From Oscillospiraceae bacterium (GTDB lineage Bacteria; Bacillota; Clostridia; Saccharofermentanales; Saccharofermentanaceae): a stretch of 38,259 bases of DNA. The stretch is from NCBI GenBank assembly GCA_902776845.1, contig CACYRM010000017.1, positions 1-38,259 on the forward strand, given 5' to 3'. Below are positions 9,280-16,807 of the stretch, piece after piece. The notes beneath the pieces are model-generated. The model was not told the DNA's origin, did not search any database, and saw only the letters and a list, made by a program, of their open reading frames with translations. Position numbers and translations under genes: made by a program. Positions within the stretch are counted from its first letter, which is position 1. Every line of letters starts with the position of its first letter.

Positions 9280-10908
9280 TGAACAGTACCCTCCTCATCT
9301 GTAATGGCAGAATCCTTGGCGATACCGTCTGTCTTGCCTTCTTTGTTAACGATATTAATGGTTCCGGTCATCATAAGACCAATCTCTTCTTTGGTAGTGT
9401 GTTCACTGTTTACAACGCCCTGTAATCTTCCGTGGCATATGACCATGATCTTATCGCAGAGCGAGAGCATAACGTCAAGATCCTCACCCACAAAGAGGAT
9501 CCCCACGCCCTTTTTCTTTTCCTCGTTCAGGATGTTGTAGATCGTATATGAGGAGTTGATATCAAGACCTCTGACCGGATATGCGGTAATGAGCACATTG
9601 GGGCCTGATTTGATCTCCCTTCCCAAGAGCACCTTCTGGACATTGCCTCCGGAAAGACGTCTTACCGGAGTTTCCGTGGAAGGAGTGTTGATCTCGAGTT
9701 TATCAACAACCTTCTTTGCTTCTTCACGGGCAGCTTTGCGATCAACAAATAAGCCCTTTGACTCGTTGTAATTCTTAAGGATCATGTTATCCGTGATCGA
9801 CAGCGAAGGCGCAAGACCCATTCCGAGTCTGTCCTCGGGAATAAAGCTCATGGAGATCCCGTGTTCCAGGATCTTCTTGGGAGACATTCCGACGATGCTC
9901 TCGCCTTCGTGGATCATCTGTCCTGTTTCTATCTTACGGAGTCCCGCTATTGCTTCGCAGAGTTCCTTCTGTCCGGAGCCTGCGATCCCGGCAACGCCGA
10001 GCATCTCTCCGCCTCTTATGTAAAAGTTGATATGATCGACAGCTACCGCGCCTTCATCATTCTTAACGGTGAGGTCTCTTATCTCGAGCAGGGGGTGTGT
10101 CTTCTCCATGACAGGTCTGTCGATATTAAGTGTGATCTTGCGGCCTACCATGAGTTCTGTAAGAGCTTTCTCATTCGTCTCTTTCGTGACTACAGTGCCG
10201 ATATAATCGCCGTGTCTCAATACGGCCACCCTGTCTGAGATCGCCATCACCTCATTCAGCTTGTGGGTGATGATAATGACAGAGTGTCCTTCTTCTTTCA
10301 TCTTCCTGAGGACAGCGAAAAGCTTATCGATCTCCTGAACGGTAAGCACCGCCGTAGGCTCATCCAAAATGATTATCCTCGCGCCGTAACAGAGGACCTT
10401 AAGGATCTCCAGTGTCTGCTTCTCGGACACTGCCATATTGGCAACGATCTTGTCCAGATCTATCTCAAAGCCGAACTTTGCGGCTGTATCTTCTATCTTC
10501 TGACGGACGTCCGCACCATGGAGGAAACGTCCCTGTCCCTTGATTCCTATACGGATATTTTCGAGAGCCGTAAATCTCTCGACCAGCTTAAAGTGCTGGT
10601 GAACCATTCCTATCCCGAGCTTGCCGGAATCTTCAGGTGAATTGATCTGCACCCTTTTCCCGTCAATAAAAATAGAACCGCTGTCGGGCATATAAATGCC
10701 CGACAGCATGTTCATCAGTGTTGTTTTTCCTGATCCGTTCTCGCCTAAGAGAGCAAGTATCTCTCCTTTTGCAAGCGACAGATTAATGTTTTTATTGGCC
10801 GCCACAGGGCCAAAGCTCTCCTTTTGCAAGCGACAGATTAATGTTTTTATTGGCCGCCACAGGGCCAAAGCTTTTTGTTATTCCCTTCAGCTCTATGGCG
10901 TATTCCAT
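9276..10908 (-). CDS. Nucleoside ABC transporter ATPase; 5' end frameshifted by a 55-bp tandem duplication
   Basis: Tandem-domain ATPase of the RbsA/YufO type that powers the neighbouring permeases. The first half has Walker A GENGSGKTT and a Walker B ending ILDEPTAVL. The second half has a degenerate Walker A (GIAGSGQKEL) and an intact signature LSGGNVQ. The proper start is the ATG at 10908: AGGAGAG lies four bases upstream and the peptide begins MEYAIELKGITKSFGPV. An exact 55-bp duplication (10761-10870) shifts that frame, which stops after 38 codons. The downstream frame can only be opened from a TTG at 10868 with no ribosome binding site, giving an abnormal N-terminus (MALWRPIK). As sequenced, the gene is broken or poorly expressed; deleting one copy restores a normal protein. 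Confidence 0.9.
10761..10870. repeat. Exact tandem duplication, 2 x 55 bp
   Basis: Positions 10761-10815 are repeated without mismatch at 10816-10870; identity continues for two more bases (CT). The unit covers codons for Ser13-Glu31 of the ATPase. Since 55 is not a multiple of three, the duplication destroys the reading frame. Slipped-strand or RecA-independent recombination could reverse it. Alternatively it is an assembly artefact, because 55 is a common final k-mer size and un-merged contig overlaps leave exactly this trace. Confidence 0.97.
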
Positions 10909-10938
10909 AAAACTCTCCTAAAAATCTTTATCTGTTTA

Positions 10939-12150
10939 TCAGTTTACCTGGGTAACGCCTGCAACATAATAGTTCATTGAACCCTGGATAACACCGTCAT
11001 CAACAGAGGCACCGCCTGCGGCAACAATCTCCGTTCCGTCATTTGTAACGAGAGGAGCATTGGTCTTCTCTACTGTGACAGAACCTGCATCTCCGCTGAA
11101 TGAGAGCTTTACGCCGGAGAATACATCCCACTCGCCTGCGATCATCATCTTCTTGGCAAGTTCGATAGCTTCCTTTGTCTGAGGCTCGCAATTGGATGAA
11201 AGAGCGGAAACGTCAACGAGACCCGCATTCAGACCTTCATAGTAATTGCCTACTTCAGTCATGAATGTATCGGGATTTGTCATAGCTGCCTTCATTGCGG
11301 TTGCATAATATGCATCCCAGTTCCAGATAGGAGCTGCGAGGTGAGCGTTGGGAGCTTCCTTGGTCATATCTGAATTGTATCCGCATCCGAATACACCCTT
11401 CTCGTTTGCAACGATCTGAGGCTGTGCGGAGTCGCAGTGCTGTGCAATAACGCAGCAGCCGTAAGTGTCGATAAGTGTCTCTGCAGCCTGTCTCTCAAGC
11501 TCCTGATCACCCCATGTTGATATCTCATATACGCTGATCTTCGCGTCTGGGTTAACAGCAAGAACACCAAGAGCAAATCCGTTGATACCGGAGCATGTCT
11601 CAGCATACTCTGTACCCCATGCGGATACATAGCCGATGTTATTGTTGCCTAATGCAAGGGACTTATAACCTGCGGCAATACCTGCAAGATAACGTGCCTG
11701 GTAGATTCTTCCGAAATAGTTATTGAAGTTCTTGTCGTTGGAAAGATAACCTGTTGCATGTGAGAAGATGATGTCAGGATATTCCTTTGCCTTCTCTTCC
11801 ATAGCGTTAATATAACCGAAACTGATACCGAAAATGATATTGCAGCCGTTGCCTGCGAGCTGGTCTATGGCCTGCTTTACCTTCTCGTCATCCTCAGGAA
11901 CATTGTCAACGATGAAAAGATCCTTAGAAGGATCAAGTCCCACCTTCTTCATTGCCTCGGTAATACCGTGGTGATGGGCATAAGTATAACCCGATGTGTC
12001 ATTCTGGCTGTTAATGTAGATCGCGCCTACCTTAAAGTCAGAAGCTCCGTTTCCCCCTTCATTTCCCTTAGCCGCGTTGCAGCCTGCAAGCGCAAACAGT
12101 GACGTAACCGCAAGAGCTGCCGTGACTAACATAGAAATCAACTTCTTCAT
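10939..12150 (-). CDS. BMP-family nucleoside-binding lipoprotein
   Basis: 403-residue substrate-binding lipoprotein (BmpA/PnrA/YufN type) that delivers nucleosides to the permeases encoded just downstream. The signal peptide (residues 1-23) ends in the lipobox LAGC with the lipidated Cys at 24, followed by a flexible AAKGNEGGNG linker. The periplasmic-binding fold is recognisable from GAIYINSQNDTSGYTYAH, the GCNIIFGISFGY segment and NNIGYVSAWGTEYAETCSG. Start choice: the frame also opens at a TTG at 12168, but that region contains the AGGAGG element itself; the ATG at 12150 is six bases downstream of it and starts the signal peptide (MKKLISM). It has its own promoter and follows xpt, consistent with purine-nucleoside uptake. 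Confidence 0.94.
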   Translation of the reverse strand: MKKLISMLVTAALAVTSLFALAGCNAAKGNEGGNGASDFKVGAIYINSQNDTSGYTYAHHHGITEAMKKVGLDPSKDLFIVDNVPEDDEKVKQAIDQLAGNGCNIIFGISFGYINAMEEKAKEYPDIIFSHATGYLSNDKNFNNYFGRIYQARYLAGIAAGYKSLALGNNNIGYVSAWGTEYAETCSGINGFALGVLAVNPDAKISVYEISTWGDQELERQAAETLIDTYGCCVIAQHCDSAQPQIVANEKGVFGCGYNSDMTKEAPNAHLAAPIWNWDAYYATAMKAAMTNPDTFMTEVGNYYEGLNAGLVDVSALSSNCEPQTKEAIELAKKMMIAGEWDVFSGVKLSFSGDAGSVTVEKTNAPLVTNDGTEIVAAGGASVDDGVIQGSMNYYVAGVTQVN

Positions 12151-12168
12151 AAATTGCCTCCTGTTCAA

Positions 12169-12197
12169 TATTTATATGCAAAGCAAATGCATATCAA
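12169..12197 (-). promoter_or_regulatory. Promoter of the BMP transporter operon, spacer contains an inverted repeat
   Basis: Minus-strand -35 TTGATA (12197-12192), 17-base spacer, -10 TAAATA (12174-12169), about 20 bases ahead of the lipoprotein start codon. The spacer is filled by an inverted repeat with arms TATGCA and TGCATA (12175-12193), which is where a repressor would bind. Confidence 0.6.
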
Positions 12198-12206
12198 TGA
12201 TCATAT

Positions 12207-12797
12207 TCAGACGCTTTGAGGTCTGAATTCCAACGAGTCATCGGTCATTTTGTCAATAATGGCCAGTGATTCCACCCTTATCCCCTTGGCGCGCAGACTG
12301 TCTCCGCCACCCTGAAAGCCTTTCTCGATCGCTATCGCGCATCCTGCCAGTCCGGCGCCAGCCTTTTCGACTATCTCGATAAGGCCTTTCAGCGCATTTC
12401 CTTTTGCGAGGAAATCATCAACTATCAGCACGGTATCCTCACTCGAAATGTAATCTGACGGCACGACGACCTTGTAAGTCTGCTGATGGGTATATGAAAA
12501 AACCTCTGTCGAGAGGACATCCCCCGACAGATTGCTGGTCGAATGTTTCTTCGCAAAGACAACAGGGACCCCCATGGCAATACCTGCCGCACAGGCTATC
12601 GCGATGCCTGAAGCTTCAATAGTCAAAACCTTTGTAACATTGTTACACGAGAATAACCGGGCAATCTCACCGCCGATTTCCTTAAGAAGGACAGTATCGA
12701 TCTGCTGGTTAAGAAAGCTTCCCACCTTGAGTACTTCACCGGGAAGGATCTGACCTTCGGCAAGGATCCTTTGTTCTAAAGCGCGGATAATAATCAC
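12207..12797 (-). CDS. xpt: Xanthine phosphoribosyltransferase (unusual start codon)
   Basis: Type I phosphoribosyltransferase that converts xanthine and PRPP to XMP, for purine salvage. Core motifs: KVGSFLNQQID near the N-terminus, VVFAKKHSTSNL, and the PRPP-binding loop VLIVDDFLAKGNALKG. About 193-196 residues, like B. subtilis Xpt (194). The start is odd. A GGGGAGG element (12803-12797) is followed not by ATG/GTG/TTG but by ATT (12794, 12791) and ATC (12788). Alignment to Xpt starts of the MxALxxRI type puts Met1 at the ATC. The coordinate given is the nearest conventional codon, a GTG at 12797 overlapping the ribosome site; a GTG at 12818 falls on the predicted transcription start. Strong promoter upstream; no purine riboswitch seen. 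Confidence 0.93.
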   Translation of the reverse strand: MIIIRALEQRILAEGQILPGEVLKVGSFLNQQIDTVLLKEIGGEIARLFSCNNVTKVLTIEASGIAIACAAGIAMGVPVVFAKKHSTSNLSGDVLSTEVFSYTHQQTYKVVVPSDYISSEDTVLIVDDFLAKGNALKGLIEIVEKAGAGLAGCAIAIEKGFQGGGDSLRAKGIRVESLAIIDKMTDDSLEFRPQSV

Positions 12798-12824
12798 CTC
12801 CCCAAGGATATGATCCACTTATAA

Positions 12825-12853
12825 ATATTATAATTATTACAAAGAGGTGTCAA
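12825..12853 (-). promoter_or_regulatory. Strong vegetative promoter of xpt
   Basis: Minus-strand perfect -35 TTGACA (12853-12848), 17-base spacer, -10 TAATAT (12830-12825). Transcription should start near 12818, giving a leader of only about 30 bases before the xpt coding region. The leader is too short for a guanine/xanthine riboswitch. Confidence 0.75.
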
Positions 12854-12898
12854 ACCAAATCAGGACCGCTTTTATTACATTTTTCGTTTTCACGGATG

Positions 12899-13555
12899 TC
12901 AGCTTTGCGGCACATAATCAGACACGGCAGTTTTAATGATACCCGGCAGTTCCTCCGCCAGATCCATGCCCCCCGCCTTGACCTTATCCTCAGGTATCAG
13001 GTTTTCCCTGTACCCCTTTCCGAGACAATAATAAAGAGAACTGTCCGGATTTTTGTGAACCATTCTGTAAGACAGGACCTCTCCCAAAAGATCACAGGCA
13101 TCTCCGCCTATAGCAACTACAGGGACACCATTCTGCGATACCGCATCAAGAAGAGCTTCTTTGCCTTTATCGGAAAGGACCGGACTTCCGCTTATAACAA
13201 TGAACAGATGATCGGAATAATCGACCGGGATATATTCTTTGGTCAGATTTCCGGCATCATCATATTCCGAGAAATGATACAAAGGGCTTTTTACCGGCAG
13301 ATTATCCGCAGACGCATTCTCAGGAGCGACCACGTTTACAACCGGCATAAGATGCTCAAGTTCCTTTTGCGGCTCCCCGATCCAGTAAATGGTAATATCG
13401 GCTTCGGCAATAACATCAAGCGTTGAATCAAGGTTTTCTATTCTGTCCAGGGCAGTCTGCCTTTTTACGCTGGAATTATAAAAGAAAGCGATAAAAAGGA
13501 AAAAAGCCGCCGCCAGAATAGTAAGAACTATCAGTCCTGTCTTATTCTTATCCAT
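12899..13555 (-). CDS. Membrane-anchored protein of unknown function
   Basis: I do not recognise the family. About 218 residues: a short basic cytoplasmic N-terminus (MDKNKTG), one hydrophobic span at about 8-26 (LIVLTILAAAFFLFIAFFY), then a soluble domain of about 190 residues that should lie outside. The domain alternates beta-like strands and helices (ITIYWIG, HLFIVISGSPVLSDKGKEALLDAV, VPVVAIGGDACDLLG), resembling a Rossmann-like or receiver-type fold, without catalytic motifs I can name. I chose the ATG at 13555; a TTG at 13585 would lengthen it but has no ribosome site. It starts 10 bp after the SseB-like gene, so the two probably act together. Confidence 0.8.
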   Translation of the reverse strand: MDKNKTGLIVLTILAAAFFLFIAFFYNSSVKRQTALDRIENLDSTLDVIAEADITIYWIGEPQKELEHLMPVVNVVAPENASADNLPVKSPLYHFSEYDDAGNLTKEYIPVDYSDHLFIVISGSPVLSDKGKEALLDAVSQNGVPVVAIGGDACDLLGEVLSYRMVHKNPDSSLYYCLGKGYRENLIPEDKVKAGGMDLAEELPGIIKTAVSDYVPQS

Positions 13556-13565
13556 AGCGGCAGTA

Positions 13566-14309
13566 TCATCCGTTCCTTGATACAAACGGCTTAACGCCGT
13601 TTATTACTTTTCCGGCAAAATCCTCTTTGCTCGAGACGACCATGGCATCCATATTGTCAAGGTAAGGAAGACAGTATTTTCTCAGGTTATCAAGAGTATA
13701 TTTCAAAGGCTCGCCTTCACCTTCGGCTTCCGCCACGATAAGCCAGATAAGTCTGTCTGTGCCGTTCTCGCGCATAAGTCTCACCCATATCTCAGATACT
13801 GTAGGTTCGATAAGAAGATATCCTTCAAGGGCCTTTTTCAGTTCCGGCGGATAGCGGTCCGGTTCCCCGACTTTTGCAGTGCCGTCGCCTCCGATACCCA
13901 TCTGGGCGGCGATCATCTTGAGCATATCATGACCAAAAAGAACTTCCTCGGATCCCGGATTGATAACAAAACCAGACAGTCCCATCTTAGGTGCCATGAC
14001 GACGTCTATAAGATCGGCAAATCCGGCAAGAACGCCGTTCTGAGGTTCCTTCTTATTCTCAAAGGCAACTTCAAAACTGTCCGTATCACAGTATACGACC
14101 ATATACTTAAGACCCTTGGAATCGCTTACGGCATGGAACCTGTAATCACCTTCAGTACCGTCAACGGGAACGATGAACTTTGATACGGCAGCCTCCTTAA
14201 GAACCGCGATCATGTTCTCTTCGGAACTGTCCTCACGTATCCTGCCCATGAGTTCTATCAGCCTTTCATTTTCGATCCTTTCGATCTTATTTGAACCTTC
14301 ACTCATCAT
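13566..14309 (-). CDS. SseB N-terminal-domain protein
   Basis: 247 residues, no signal peptide or membrane span, so cytoplasmic. Residues about 35-125 resemble the SseB N-terminal domain: VLKEAAVSKFIVPVD, then a GLKYMVVYCDTDSFEVAF strand pair and the family end-motif SGFVINPGSEEVLFGHDML. The C-terminal half (about 150-247) continues with a second alpha/beta segment (EIWVRLMRENGTDRLIWLIVAEAE) as in two-domain SseB relatives. SseB was named from enhanced serine sensitivity in E. coli; the biochemical role is not established, though related domains occur in type VII or polymorphic toxin settings. Start ATG at 14309 (or 14306) after AGAGGT. Co-directional and closely spaced with the AEC transporter and the anchored protein. 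Confidence 0.75.
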   Translation of the reverse strand: MMSEGSNKIERIENERLIELMGRIREDSSEENMIAVLKEAAVSKFIVPVDGTEGDYRFHAVSDSKGLKYMVVYCDTDSFEVAFENKKEPQNGVLAGFADLIDVVMAPKMGLSGFVINPGSEEVLFGHDMLKMIAAQMGIGGDGTAKVGEPDRYPPELKKALEGYLLIEPTVSEIWVRLMRENGTDRLIWLIVAEAEGEGEPLKYTLDNLRKYCLPYLDNMDAMVVSSKEDFAGKVINGVKPFVSRNG

Positions 14310-14324
14310 CTTTACCTCTTATCT

Positions 14325-15254
14325 TCAAAATACAGTCTTGACCGCCCACGTCCAGAACATGATCGTAACAAGCATGAACACCATTGACAACGATACAGTC
14401 CGCGCCGAGAAATGCGGTGCAACTTCATAATTCTCGGCAAATATAACATTCATTGAACCGCACGGCAAAGCACACATGAGAACAACAACGCTCTTTGTCT
14501 CGGAAGCTATGTCAAACCAGTTGGAAAGCAGCATAACGGCTCCCATCACAAGTCCGGGCAGAACAATTAATCTTAATGCGGAAACCACATATGCTTTCTT
14601 ATCCGTCAGGAGCTTTTTGATATTAACGCCGGCAAGCATTGAACCCATTACCATCATCGACATCGGAACGGTCATGTCGCCGATGAGTTTAAACGTATCG
14701 GCAATAAATCCGGGCATTCTCCACGGGAGGACGAACATAACGATCGCAACGATCGACGCAACAGAAACCGAACTCTTGAACATATCAAGCAGCGCAAAAC
14801 GAGGCTTTCTGGAAAACAGATAAACTGCATAAGTGTAGAAAAAGATGTTGTAGCAGAGATTAAATACCGCAGCGAGCAAAAGCCCGTAACTTCCGTACAG
14901 GGCTTCCATCAGCGGGAACCCTACAAAACCCGTATTTGCGAACACCGTGCAGGTGATCATGATCCGCTTCTCATCTTCAAGGATGTTGACCTTTTTAAGT
15001 GACAGCCTTAATGCAACCAGCGATATCACATAATAGCCAATCGCTATTGCCGCACACGTTATCATTCCGTTCACGGCATCCGTGGAATAAGTATGCTGAC
15101 TGGAATTGATTATCATAAAAGGCAGAACAGCCTTAAGCAGGATATCCGACAGTGCCCGTTCTCCGCTGCTGTTTATGATCTTGGATTTGTTTAAAGCAAA
15201 ACCTAAGAGCAGGAAAATGAATATCTTGAAAAAAACTATATAGACCTGAACCAT
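14325..15254 (-). CDS. AEC-family (auxin efflux carrier-like) transporter
   Basis: 309-residue integral membrane protein with about ten hydrophobic segments arranged as two halves, typical of the AEC/MleP family. Characteristic parts: the N-terminal FIFLLLGFALNKSKIINSSGERALSDILLKAVLPFMI block, the central MMVMGSMLAGV segment, and the LPCGSMNVIFAENY motif near the end. Bacterial members move organic anions such as malate or malonate; the substrate here cannot be inferred. The ATG at 15254 lies four bases past the glpK stop without a clear ribosome site, so translation is probably coupled to glpK. Confidence 0.9.
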   Translation of the reverse strand: MVQVYIVFFKIFIFLLLGFALNKSKIINSSGERALSDILLKAVLPFMIINSSQHTYSTDAVNGMITCAAIAIGYYVISLVALRLSLKKVNILEDEKRIMITCTVFANTGFVGFPLMEALYGSYGLLLAAVFNLCYNIFFYTYAVYLFSRKPRFALLDMFKSSVSVASIVAIVMFVLPWRMPGFIADTFKLIGDMTVPMSMMVMGSMLAGVNIKKLLTDKKAYVVSALRLIVLPGLVMGAVMLLSNWFDIASETKSVVVLMCALPCGSMNVIFAENYEVAPHFSARTVSLSMVFMLVTIMFWTWAVKTVF

Positions 15255-15258
15255 AGGA

Positions 15259-16797
15259 TCAATCGTTGCCGGACAGAAGTGTCGCTCTTACGGCGGAACG
15301 GTAACCCTCCATTTTCTCGGATACTTCAAATGCAGACATCCTAGGTTCATAAGAGGCTCCCGCCTTATAGAAACCTACAGTCTGATCAATGGACTCAAAC
15401 ACTCCCGCTTCTATACCGGCGGCAAGGCCCGCACCCATTGCGGTCATCTCATCGCTTAATGCCCTCGTGATCGTAACACCCAGAAGATCGGACTGGAGCT
15501 GCATAAGGAAACTGCTCGCGCATACTCCGCCGTCGACTTTCATCTGACCGGCTTTTATGCCTGTGTCATCAGTCATCAGGTTAACGAGTTCCGTCACCTG
15601 ATACGCGATCGATTCAACGCCTGCCCTGATTATCTGTGCCCTGCCGGTACCTCTTGTAAGGCCGGTCAGAACTCCTCTTGCGTCAGGTTTCCAATAAGGT
15701 GCTCCGAGACCCGTAAATGCAGGAACAAGATATACACCTCCGCAGTCTTCTATAGAATTGCAGAAGCCGTCACATTCTGAAGGACTGCTGATAAATCCGA
15801 GTTCGTCCTTAAGCCAGCTTATTACGGAACCTGCCTGGAAGATACTGCCTTCCAAAGCATAACTGGTTACACCCTTTACCGACCATGCGCACGAAGTAAG
15901 AAGCCCGTTCTTGGAGAATACAGGTGCTGTGCCGAGATTCATCAAAGTAAAGCTTCCCGTGCCGTATGTAGTCTTGGAATCGCCTTTGTTTATTGCACCC
16001 TGACCGAGAAGAGCAGCCGGCTGATCACCCAGAACACCCGTGATGTGAATACCGTTTACGGACATAAGATCCGATATCTCATCATCAGTAAAACCGTTTT
16101 TCTTCAGATATTCTTCCTTAAGTTCGATCTGTCCGTAATCGGCACATGATTCCGTGGGTTCCGCAAGAGCATTAACCGGTATTCCGAACAGGTCCAGGAA
16201 TTCCGCGTCATAAGCTTTGCGGGATATGTCGAAGAGCATTGTCCTTGAACAATTGGAATAATCGGAAGCATAGGTCTTTCCGTCAGTCAGCCTGTAAACA
16301 AGGAAGCCGTCGACCGTTGAAAGATAAGCTTCACCGCATGAGCAGCGCTCTCTTAAGCTCCTGATGTTTTCGAGGAGCCAGAGCATCTTGGTGGCTGAAA
16401 AATACGGGTCGGTTTTAAGACCCGTAATCTCCGTGATCCTTCTGTTCTGTTCCCTTATCTCCGGACGTCTGCAGATGTCCGAAGTCCTTCTGCACTGCCA
16501 TACGATCGCCTGCGTGAACGGCTTGCCGGAAGGGGAAAAAGCAACTGTCGTCTCGCGCTGATTTGTGATACCCATGCATGCGATATTTCCCTTTGACTCC
16601 GGATGTTCCTTCATGAGCATGGCAATTGCTTTCAGAACTGATACATATATCTCCTCCGCATCGTGAGAAACCCATCCGGGCTGAGGATAATACTGCTTAA
16701 AAGGCACATGTGTACCCTGTGACAGATTACCTTCCTCATCAAGAAGAAACGCCTTGGTGGAGGTGGTTCCCTGATCAATGCAAAGAATGTATTTCAT
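15259..16797 (-). CDS. glpK: Glycerol kinase
   Basis: FGGY-family kinase that phosphorylates glycerol to glycerol-3-phosphate. 512 residues, normal length. Motifs: phosphate-binding MKYILCIDQGTTSTKAF at the N-terminus, NQRETT (about 80), LGDQPAALLGQ and TTYGTGSFTLMN near the middle, and LVPAFTGLGAPYW, the FGGY glycerol-kinase signature. Start: the frame extends to a GTG at 16806, but that GTG is part of the AAGGTG ribosome site; the ATG at 16797 is used. It follows malQ by 10 bp. No glpF or glpD is adjacent, so here it sits in a carbohydrate unit with malQ. Confidence 0.96.
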   Translation of the reverse strand: MKYILCIDQGTTSTKAFLLDEEGNLSQGTHVPFKQYYPQPGWVSHDAEEIYVSVLKAIAMLMKEHPESKGNIACMGITNQRETTVAFSPSGKPFTQAIVWQCRRTSDICRRPEIREQNRRITEITGLKTDPYFSATKMLWLLENIRSLRERCSCGEAYLSTVDGFLVYRLTDGKTYASDYSNCSRTMLFDISRKAYDAEFLDLFGIPVNALAEPTESCADYGQIELKEEYLKKNGFTDDEISDLMSVNGIHITGVLGDQPAALLGQGAINKGDSKTTYGTGSFTLMNLGTAPVFSKNGLLTSCAWSVKGVTSYALEGSIFQAGSVISWLKDELGFISSPSECDGFCNSIEDCGGVYLVPAFTGLGAPYWKPDARGVLTGLTRGTGRAQIIRAGVESIAYQVTELVNLMTDDTGIKAGQMKVDGGVCASSFLMQLQSDLLGVTITRALSDEMTAMGAGLAAGIEAGVFESIDQTVGFYKAGASYEPRMSAFEVSEKMEGYRSAVRATLLSGND

Positions 16798-16807
16798 AAA
16801 TATCACC

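Noticed and set aside
12798-12898. Possible purine riboswitch upstream of xpt
   Set aside because: Transcription should start near 12818, leaving about 30 bases of leader; no guanine-aptamer core seen.
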